From contig CANGTC010000008.1 in assembly GCA_947456505.1 (NCBI GenBank), positions 1 through 59,870 of the forward strand: a stretch of 59,870 bases of DNA, in the 5' to 3' direction. A program made the translations under genes and the position numbers. Source of the stretch: Beijerinckiaceae bacterium (GTDB lineage Bacteria > Pseudomonadota > Alphaproteobacteria > Rhizobiales > Beijerinckiaceae). Shown piece by piece: positions 53,982-59,870 of this stretch. The number at the start of each line of letters is the position of its first letter. The first letter of the stretch is position 1. The notes beneath the pieces were generated by a model. The model worked only from the letters and a program-made list of their open reading frames with translations. It did not search any database and had not been told where the DNA came from.

Positions 53982-54788
53982 TTACGTGGCGCTCTGATGG
54001 ATGTCGGACAGCGCCGTTCCCTTGAAGGCTGTCTGCCCACCATCCACGAGAAGGTCTGTGCCCGTGACGAAAGAGGCTTCGTCAGAGGCGAGAAAAACCG
54101 CTACGGAAGCCACCTCCTCGACCGTCCCGGTGCGTCCCAGCACCTGCCCGCGACCACGCACCTTGTTGGAATTTTCTCGCGTTCCAAAGCGACGCAGCGA
54201 ACGGGCGGTATCGATAGGCCCGGGCGAAATCGTATTGGCTCTGATGTTATGGGGTCCGTAATCAATCGCCAGCACCCGGGTAAAATGCATCAGCGCAGCT
54301 TTGGTGGAACAATAGGCGGACCGTCCCGGCAGTCCGAAATGACCATGGCTTGAGGCGATATTGACAACAGCGCCGCCGCCCGCCGCCCTGATGTGCCCCA
54401 TCACATATTTGCACATGAGGAAGACTCCGGTGAAATTCACATCAATCGCCTCCCGCCAGGCTGCGGTTGAAAGGGTCTCGACATTGCCGTCGGGCGACGC
54501 GGTCGCTGAGGCGTTGACGAGCGTGGTGATCTTGCCAAAGATTTCAACCGCCCTGCGCGCCGCCTTGTCACAATCCTCTTCTTTGGAAACATCGACTTTG
54601 AAAGCAGCAGCGCGCCCGCCCGCGTTACGGATCGCCTCAGCGACCACTTCAGCTTTTTCGAGGGAAATATCGCATACGACCACAGCCGCGCCTTCGGCCG
54701 CATAGCGCATAGCGATGGCGCCGCCAATTTCTCCGCCGCCGCCTGCGACGATGGCGACGCGATCAACCAAAAGCTTTCTATCTGACAA
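53982..54788 (-). CDS. Short-chain dehydrogenase/reductase (SDR)
   Basis: A 268-aa classical SDR: cofactor motif 'VAIVAGGGGEIGGAIAMRYAAEGAAVVVCDIS', 'LVNASA' in place of NNAG, catalytic 'VNIASSHGHFGLPGRSAYCSTKAALMHFTR' with Ser-Tyr-x3-Lys, and 'NTISPGPIDT'. The Asp after the second strand suggests NAD(H) preference. GGGAGGG 7 nt before TTG 54788 favours that start; an ATG at 54815 is in frame but lacks a ribosome site. It precedes the TctC receptor in one operon and may oxidise an alcohol released by the amidohydrolase/hydrolase steps. Confidence 0.88.
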   Translation of the reverse strand: MSDRKLLVDRVAIVAGGGGEIGGAIAMRYAAEGAAVVVCDISLEKAEVVAEAIRNAGGRAAAFKVDVSKEEDCDKAARRAVEIFGKITTLVNASATASPDGNVETLSTAAWREAIDVNFTGVFLMCKYVMGHIRAAGGGAVVNIASSHGHFGLPGRSAYCSTKAALMHFTRVLAIDYGPHNIRANTISPGPIDTARSLRRFGTRENSNKVRGRGQVLGRTGTVEEVASVAVFLASDEASFVTGTDLLVDGGQTAFKGTALSDIHQSAT

Positions 54789-54981
54789 GCCACTTCCCTC
54801 CCAAATCCGTTTCATTTTTGAATTATGAGGTGATCTTCGGCGTTCAAAAGGGCAGCGTCAAGGGCGACGGAATCAAGCAATGCTCATGGTGATCGATCAC
54901 CTGTCACTTTGGTAAGGCATAGGCTTAAGCCCGCAATGGGACGACAAAACCACGAGCCTTGCTTGCGGCCGCCGCCCGGCC

Positions 54982-56082
54982 TCAGCTGAGCTTCAATGCC
55001 TGCTCCGCAGTCTTGCCGAGAATGGCGATCTTGTCGCTCGTGCTCAGACTTGTCGTGGAGAGCACATGGCCAACTGGATCCTTCACCCAGGGAAAACCGA
55101 AGTCAGTGCCAACCATGATCTGCTTTGGTCCGCAGACGGCGGCAAGATGGCGCAGGGCCTCAGGGGTGAAAACCAGAGAATCAACGTAAACGTTCGACTT
55201 CAGATATTCCGTAGGCGGTTTCTTCGGCAGATTGGGCGTGCATCGATCCGGAAAGGTCAGACAGACCGCGTCGGAGCGATCTGCATAGGAGGCGAGATAG
55301 CCTCCGCCATGGGCGCCGCAGATCTTCAGATTCGGGAACCGGTCAAAGACGCCCTCAAAAATCATATGCGTCAGGGCGATGGTCGTCTCCAGCGGATTGC
55401 CGATGGTGTTATCGAGATAGCCATTGCCCTTCACGCGGGCGGCGACGCCAGTCGCATTGGAGCTGTCCTGCGGATGCAGAAAAATCAGGGAGCCAAGCTC
55501 CTCCGCCTTGGCCCAGAAGACATCCAGCCTGGGATCGGACAGTTCCATTCCCCCCACGGTCCCGCCGATGGCTGCGCCGCGCAAACCAAGATGCTTCGTG
55601 GCATGCTCCAGTTGTTCCGCCGCAAGGTCGGGGAATTGAAGGGCGACTGTCGCGAATGCGACCAACCGGCCGTCCGAAGCCTTGCACATCTTCGACAGGC
55701 CCTCGTGTTGCACATCGATCAATCGACGCGCCAACTCCCGGTCCGCCCCATACCAGAAGGCGTTGACGCTCATCGCTTCGATATCCACGCCCTTCGCATC
55801 CATCGCGGCGATACGCTTCTCCATTGAGGGATTGTTGAACTCATTCTTCAATGTGGCGGAAAATCGGGCTTCCATGGAGGAGCCCTTCAAGACATTGAGA
55901 ACCTCAGGCACGACGCAATGGCAATGCACGTCGATCACCTTGACGCGCTGACCCTCCACCTCGACGCGCCGACGCGGCGCGCTGGGCGAGCCTTGCGCAA
56001 AGGCCCCGCGCAGCCCGCAGGTGAAGCAGCCAGCGATGGCGGCTGTTGAGGCTGCGGATGCAAAGAATTGACGCCTGTTCAT
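54982..56082 (-). CDS. Tat-exported amidohydrolase of the ACMSD/gamma-resorcylate decarboxylase group
   Basis: A 366-aa amidohydrolase_2 protein with a twin-arginine leader 'MNRRQFFASAASTAAIAG'. Metal-site features: 'VKVIDVHCHCVVPE' (HxH), a His in 'LIFLHPQDS', His in 'KICGAHGGGYLASYADR' and Asp in 'IMVGTDFGFPW'. Relatives are mostly cytoplasmic non-oxidative decarboxylases or hydrolases; export is unusual. AGGGAAG before ATG 56082 fixes the start; the open frame to 56448 overlaps the divergent ABC gene and is not used. It heads the minus-strand run with SDR and receptor genes (193-nt gap). Confidence 0.88.
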   Translation of the reverse strand: MNRRQFFASAASTAAIAGCFTCGLRGAFAQGSPSAPRRRVEVEGQRVKVIDVHCHCVVPEVLNVLKGSSMEARFSATLKNEFNNPSMEKRIAAMDAKGVDIEAMSVNAFWYGADRELARRLIDVQHEGLSKMCKASDGRLVAFATVALQFPDLAAEQLEHATKHLGLRGAAIGGTVGGMELSDPRLDVFWAKAEELGSLIFLHPQDSSNATGVAARVKGNGYLDNTIGNPLETTIALTHMIFEGVFDRFPNLKICGAHGGGYLASYADRSDAVCLTFPDRCTPNLPKKPPTEYLKSNVYVDSLVFTPEALRHLAAVCGPKQIMVGTDFGFPWVKDPVGHVLSTTSLSTSDKIAILGKTAEQALKLS

Positions 56083-56417
56083 GAGTTCTTCCCTTATCTT
56101 GTCCACCAGTTCAATTTTTGGGATTGCTGAGATTGAAGCTGGAGCTCTTCCCCAATCCCGGGCAGGCGCTTCTTCTGAGGAAACTTCGGCAGTCAAGCTA
56201 ATGCAATTGTGGCCAGCCGTCGACCGATCGGGAGGCGGCGGCGGTACATGCCCGCTGGCCTCCAGGCGCCTCAGATCGCCAAAGGCCGCCCGAGACCGCG
56301 GGATCATGGCGGGGCCTTTCAAATGCCCAAAATCTTTCCTACATAGGGCCAACCAATAGCAGGCCGGACGCGGCGAACGGTTGAATCGTTCAAGCGAAAA
56401 GGCGGAAGGAGAATGGT
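56083..56417. other. Divergent intergenic region, boundary of the catabolic block
   Basis: About 335 bp between the exported amidohydrolase and the ABC cluster. It contains a weak dyad GAACG...CGTTC near 56379-56391, close to the expected promoter of the ABC operon. No gene was recognised. Base composition is visibly more GC-rich to the right of this point. Confidence 0.4.
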
Positions 56418-57194
56418 ATGGCGAATGAGCTGAAGCTTGTGGAAACACGGGCTCTGATCATGCGTTTCGGCTCGGTGACGGCTGTGGACGGGATTTCATT
56501 TTCTGTTGATCGGGGGGAAGTGGTTGGATTTCTGGGCCCGAACGGGGCCGGCAAGTCCACAACCATGAAGATCATCGCCGGTTTTCTGGAGCCCACCTCC
56601 GGTTCGGCCTTCGTGGCGGGCCATGACAGCCGCAAGGACCCCATCGCCGCCCGCCAGCGCCTGGGCTATCTACCCGAAGGCGCGCCGGCCTATCCTGACA
56701 TGACAGTCGCAGATTTTCTCAGTTTTGTCAGTGGCTTACGCGGTCTCTCGGCGCGCCAGACCAACCACCGTCTGGCCGAACTGGTGGAGAGCATTGACCT
56801 TGCCGAGGTCTGGAACCGGCGCATCGAGGCCCTGTCCAAGGGCTACAAGCGGCGGGTGGGCATCGCCATGGCGCTGGTCCATGATCCCGACGTTCTGATC
56901 CTGGACGAGCCGACCGACGGTCTGGATCCCAATCAGAAGCATGAGATGCGCTCGCTCATCCGCACCCTCGCCCCCAGCAAGGCCATCATCGTCTCCACCC
57001 ATATTCTGGAGGAGGTCGAGGCCATCTGCACCCGCGCTATCGTGATCGCACGGGGCCGCATGCTGGCGGACTCCACGCCAGCGCAGCTGCTGGCCGCCGC
57101 GCCGGAGCGCGACCCATCCCTGCAGCAGCTCGTCAAGACCACGCGGCTTGAGGACGCTTTCCGCCAGATCACACTTCATCAGGCCGGGGTCTGA
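56418..57194 (+). CDS. GldA-like ABC transporter ATPase
   Basis: A 258-aa ABC ATPase of the ABC-2/GldA type: Walker A 'GFLGPNGAGKSTTMKIIAG', 'LGYLPEGAPAYPDMTV' (Q-loop region), signature 'LSKGYKRRVGIAMAL', Walker B 'VLILDEPTDGLDP' and 'IIVSTHILEEVEAIC'. AAGGAG precedes ATG 56418. It is the first of a conserved four-gene set (ATPase, permease, GldG-like, DUF4340-like). In Bacteroidetes GldA/F/G serve gliding; in alphaproteobacteria the role is unknown. Confidence 0.92.
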   Translation: MANELKLVETRALIMRFGSVTAVDGISFSVDRGEVVGFLGPNGAGKSTTMKIIAGFLEPTSGSAFVAGHDSRKDPIAARQRLGYLPEGAPAYPDMTVADFLSFVSGLRGLSARQTNHRLAELVESIDLAEVWNRRIEALSKGYKRRVGIAMALVHDPDVLILDEPTDGLDPNQKHEMRSLIRTLAPSKAIIVSTHILEEVEAICTRAIVIARGRMLADSTPAQLLAAAPERDPSLQQLVKTTRLEDAFRQITLHQAGV

Positions 57195-57199
57195 TCGCC

Positions 57200-57934
57200 A
57201 TGAAAAGCCTTTTCATGATCATCCGCCGCGAATTTGCGGCCTATTTCGCCACCCCCCTCGCCGCCGTCTTTCTGGCGGTCTTCGTGGGCGTGTCCTGCGG
57301 GATGACCTTTTTCGTCTCCAGTTTCTTCGACCGGGGCCAGGCCGATCTCGCCCCCTTCTTCACCTGGATGCCCTGGCTCTTCCTCGTGCTGATGCCGGCG
57401 GTGGGCATGCGCCTGTGGGCGGAGGAGCGGCGGCTAGGGACCATCGAGCTGCTCATGACCCTGCCGGTTCAGCCCTGGAAGTTCGTGGTCGGCAAATGGG
57501 CCGCCGCCTTCGGCTTCGCGGGCCTCGCTCTGGTTCTGACCATGCCCCTGTGGATCACGGTCAACATGCTGGGCTCGCCCGATAATGGCGTGATTCTGGC
57601 CTCCTACCTCGGGGCATGGCTGATGGCTGGCGCCTTTCTGGCCATCGCCGCCTGCATTTCCGCGCTGACCAAGAACCAGGTCCTGGCCTTCATCGGGGCT
57701 GTGATCGTGGGCTTCCTCTTCGTCATGGCGGGCTTTGACCTCGTGCTTTCGGCTGTGCGCCCCTGGGCGCCGGATATTGTGGTCCAGGCCATAGCCTCTA
57801 TGTCCTTCATCGGGCATTTCCAGCGCATTACGGACGGCGTCTTCGACGCTTCCGCGCTAGTCTTCTTCTTTTCACTCATCGCCTTTGCGCTCTGGCTCAA
57901 TGTCCAGATCCTTGATGCGCGCAAGGCGGCATGA
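57200..57934 (+). CDS. GldF-like ABC-2 permease
   Basis: A 244-aa membrane protein with six predicted helices. 'MIIRREFAAYFATPLAAVFLAVF', 'WMPWLFLVLMPAVGMRLWAEERRLGTIELLMTLPV' and 'GKWAAAFGFAGLALVLT' are typical of ABC-2 permeases of the NosY/GldF type. Its start lies 5 nt after the ATPase stop. It should form the membrane channel with the GldA-like ATPase. Confidence 0.9.
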   Translation: MKSLFMIIRREFAAYFATPLAAVFLAVFVGVSCGMTFFVSSFFDRGQADLAPFFTWMPWLFLVLMPAVGMRLWAEERRLGTIELLMTLPVQPWKFVVGKWAAAFGFAGLALVLTMPLWITVNMLGSPDNGVILASYLGAWLMAGAFLAIAACISALTKNQVLAFIGAVIVGFLFVMAGFDLVLSAVRPWAPDIVVQAIASMSFIGHFQRITDGVFDASALVFFFSLIAFALWLNVQILDARKAA

Positions 57935-57941
57935 GGCCATC

Positions 57942-59801
57942 ATGACAAACAAGACTTTCACGACCAATCGCCTCGTCGTCATCGCCGCCCTTCTGGGCGC
58001 GGTGATCTTCGGCTGCATCAACATCATCGGCGCGCAGATGTTGCGTGGGGTCCGCGCGGATCTCACCCAGCAGAAGCTCTATTCGCTCAGCGACGGCACC
58101 CGCGCCATGGTGGGGGCCATCGCCGAGCCGATCCGCTTCCGTTTCTTCATGTCGTCGGGCCTGACGCGCGAAGCGCCCCAGATCGCGGCCTTCGCTTCGC
58201 GGGTGCGGGCCATGCTGGATTCCTATGTGGCGGGCTCCGGCGGCAAGATCATCCTCGAAGTGATTGATCCCAAGCCCTATTCCGAGGAGGAAGACCGCGC
58301 GGTGGCCTTTGGCGTCAGCCCGATCCGCTCGGGCTCCGGCGACCGGCTGTTCTTCGGCCTCGCCGCCACCAACTCCACCACGGGCAAGGCGACCATCGGT
58401 TCCTTCTCGCCCGAGCGCGAAGCCTTTCTGGAATATGACCTGACCCGCCTCGTCGCCGAACTCGATCGCAAAGGCAAGGCGGTCGTGGCGCTGATGGACG
58501 GGCTGAACCTTCAGGGCAATCCCCAGATGGGGACCCGCGAGCAGCAGGTCCTCACCCAGATGAAGCAATTCTTCGATGTGAAGATGGTGGACGCCGATCC
58601 GGAAAAACTCCCCGAGGGAACCCGGGTCCTCATGGTCGTGCATCCCCAGAGCCTGTCGGAGAAGACGCTCTACCTGATCGATCAATGGGTGATGGGCGGC
58701 GGCGCCACCATGGTTTTCGTCGATCCCAATGCGGAGAACCAGATGGGCCCGCGCGGCGCCCCGCCGCCGGACGCCTCCTCCAATCTCGAAAAGCTCTTCG
58801 CCGCCTGGGGCGTTCGCTACGATCCCAAGCGCGCGGTGGCGGATGCGGGCTTCGCCCTGCAGACGGAACGCACGATCAATGGGCGGCCCACCCCCATGAG
58901 CAATCTGCCCTGGATCGCTGTGCGCGAAGAGGGACTGCGCAAGGATGACGCCATCGTCGCCCAGCTTTCCGCCATGGTCTTCACGACGGCGGGCTCCTTC
59001 GAGACCGACAAGCCCGGCGTGAGCCTGCGGCCTCTGGTTACGGCTTCCTCCAAGGGCGGCACCCTGCCTGTGGAGGACATGAAGGACCGCAATGCGGACC
59101 TGCGCCTGCAATTGGTGAAGGTGGCGCGCGGCGCCGCCTCCCCGGTCATCGCCGGCCGTCTGACGGGGACCTTGGAGGGCGCCTATCCGACGCGCCCTCA
59201 AGGCGTCACCGCAACAGGCGAACACGCCGCCAAAAGCACCAAGCCGGTCAATGTGATCCTCGTCGGCGACGCCGACATGTTGACGGATCGCAACTGGGTC
59301 CAGCGCCGCAATCTCCTGGGCACGGAAGTCGCGCAGGCCTTCGCCAATAATGGCGACTTCGTCGTGAACGCCATCGAGCAGATGGCGGGCGGCGTGGCGC
59401 TGGCCGATCTGCGCGGACGCGGCGTGTCCTGGCGTCCCTTCGAGCGCATTCAGGAGATCGAGGCCGAGGCGAATCAGCGCTACCGCGCCAAGGAGCAGGC
59501 CCTGCAAGAGAAACTGAAGGACGCCGAGCAGAAGTTGCAGGAACTGGCGCGCGGCGGCCAACAGGGGACGGAGGTGCTTACGACCAAGCAGGTGGAGACC
59601 ATCGAGAAGTTCCGCTCTGAATTGCTCGCCACCCGCGAGGAATTGCGCGCCACCCAGTTCGCCCTGCGCAGCGACGTGGATCGCCTGAAGAATGTGATCA
59701 TGACAGTCAATGTCGCGGGCGTCCCATTGCTCGTCGGCGTGATCGCGCTTCTTCTCGCCCTGCGGCGCAAGAACCGCCCCCTGCCGCGCAAAGACGCTTG
59801 A
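57942..59801 (+). CDS. GldG-like ABC-associated periplasmic protein
   Basis: A 619-aa protein with an N-terminal membrane anchor ('LVVIAALLGAVIFGCINIIGA'), a large periplasmic GldG/ABC_transp_aux domain ('VRADLTQQKLYSLSDGTRAMVGAI', 'VVALMDGLNLQGNPQM', 'VNVILVGDADMLTDRNW'), a charged coiled coil (about 520-590, 'YRAKEQALQEKLKDAEQKLQEL'), and a C-terminal helix ('GVPLLVGVIALLLALRRK'). GAGG lies just before ATG 57942, 7 nt after the permease stop. It is the accessory subunit of this ABC system; function in this group is unknown. Confidence 0.91.
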   Translation: MTNKTFTTNRLVVIAALLGAVIFGCINIIGAQMLRGVRADLTQQKLYSLSDGTRAMVGAIAEPIRFRFFMSSGLTREAPQIAAFASRVRAMLDSYVAGSGGKIILEVIDPKPYSEEEDRAVAFGVSPIRSGSGDRLFFGLAATNSTTGKATIGSFSPEREAFLEYDLTRLVAELDRKGKAVVALMDGLNLQGNPQMGTREQQVLTQMKQFFDVKMVDADPEKLPEGTRVLMVVHPQSLSEKTLYLIDQWVMGGGATMVFVDPNAENQMGPRGAPPPDASSNLEKLFAAWGVRYDPKRAVADAGFALQTERTINGRPTPMSNLPWIAVREEGLRKDDAIVAQLSAMVFTTAGSFETDKPGVSLRPLVTASSKGGTLPVEDMKDRNADLRLQLVKVARGAASPVIAGRLTGTLEGAYPTRPQGVTATGEHAAKSTKPVNVILVGDADMLTDRNWVQRRNLLGTEVAQAFANNGDFVVNAIEQMAGGVALADLRGRGVSWRPFERIQEIEAEANQRYRAKEQALQEKLKDAEQKLQELARGGQQGTEVLTTKQVETIEKFRSELLATREELRATQFALRSDVDRLKNVIMTVNVAGVPLLVGVIALLLALRRKNRPLPRKDA

Positions 59802-59814
59802 ACGGAGAAAGCCC

Positions 59815-59870
59815 ATGAACACGAAACAGATCGGCGTTCTTGCTGTTCTCACCATCGCCGCCATCGGCGC
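59815..59870 (+). CDS. Start of a DUF4340-type gene, cut by the window edge
   Basis: ATG 59815 after ACGGAGAAAG opens 'MNTKQIGVLAVLTIAAIGA', a membrane anchor, 13 nt after the GldG-like gene. DUF4340 proteins follow gldG-like genes in this kind of cluster. Only 18 codons are visible, so the call rests mainly on position. Confidence 0.6.
   Translation, partial: MNTKQIGVLAVLTIAAIG

Noticed and set aside
57897..59864. Very long open frame antisense to the GldG-like gene
   Set aside because: It mirrors the codon-position GC bias of the real gene, is rich in Gly/His/Arg/Ala, and has no recognisable domain. Similar long antisense frames lie opposite paralogue 1 (34718-36505) and UbiD (30688-32376).
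1..59870. Search for CRISPR arrays, insertion sequences, att sites, tRNA and rRNA genes
   Set aside because: No regularly spaced repeats, transposase or integrase motifs, or tRNA/rRNA-like stretches were seen by eye; small degenerate elements could be missed.

Overview
This 59.9 kb window looks like accessory catabolic DNA of a GC-rich alphaproteobacterium, most likely Hyphomicrobiales; the genus cannot be named from the sequence. The reasons are the expansion of TctC/Bug-type periplasmic receptors, a complete LivHMGF-J transporter, many exported proteins, GTG/TTG starts mixed with ATG, and a GldA/F/G-type ABC cluster of the kind common in that order. About 55 protein genes are supportable. 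No tRNA, rRNA, CRISPR array, integrase or transposase was seen.

Layout. 0.15-3.4 kb: a minus-strand set of TctC receptor, LVIVD-repeat protein, TctC receptor. 4-6.4 kb: a flavin (luciferase-like) monooxygenase coupled to another TctC receptor. 6.9-8.2 kb: mobA and a tusA-like gene. 8.5-21 kb: a catabolic cluster with a TctC receptor, a NodB-fold/allantoinase-like deacetylase, a branched-chain amino acid-type ABC transporter, an FAD hydroxylase, a metallo-beta-lactamase-fold hydrolase, an Asp/Glu-racemase-superfamily protein without the catalytic cysteines, a cysteine amidohydrolase, an isocitrate lyase/PEP mutase-family lyase and a GntR/UTRA regulator. One palindrome, TGTCCGGACA, lies in both divergent promoter regions of this cluster and is a good operator candidate. 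21.4-34.1 kb: smaller units, namely a ModA-like binding protein, a DUF1080 protein, a luciferase-like monooxygenase with a divergent LysR gene, a BKACE (DUF849) enzyme with a TctC receptor, another luciferase-like monooxygenase, an enoyl-CoA hydratase/UbiD decarboxylase/binding-protein set, and an SDR gene broken by a one-base frameshift.

34.3-47.4 kb is the most unusual part. Five large exported proteins share one architecture: signal peptide, carboxypeptidase-regulatory-like beta-sandwich, one c-type haem motif, and a virginiamycin-B-lyase-like beta-propeller. They occur with two small monohaem cytochromes c, two small multi-pass membrane proteins (one with four histidines that could bind haem), a stand-alone carboxypeptidase-regulatory-like protein and an NMT1/THI5-like binding protein. 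The plus-strand half contains a tandem duplication of a cytochrome/propeller pair. I read the locus as a periplasmic haem-propeller redox system with its own electron carriers and possibly a membrane outlet; the substrate is unknown.

47.8-56.1 kb: two alpha/beta hydrolases (one Tat-exported, one with Cys in place of the nucleophilic Ser), an exported DUF5666-like protein, two more TctC receptors, a luciferase-like monooxygenase, an SDR and a Tat-exported ACMSD-like amidohydrolase. 56.4-59.9 kb: a GldA/GldF/GldG ABC system followed by the start of a likely DUF4340 gene; this segment looks like ordinary chromosomal backbone. Overall the region pairs many solute-capture proteins with flavin, prFMN and haem enzymes for uptake and breakdown of unidentified organic compounds.
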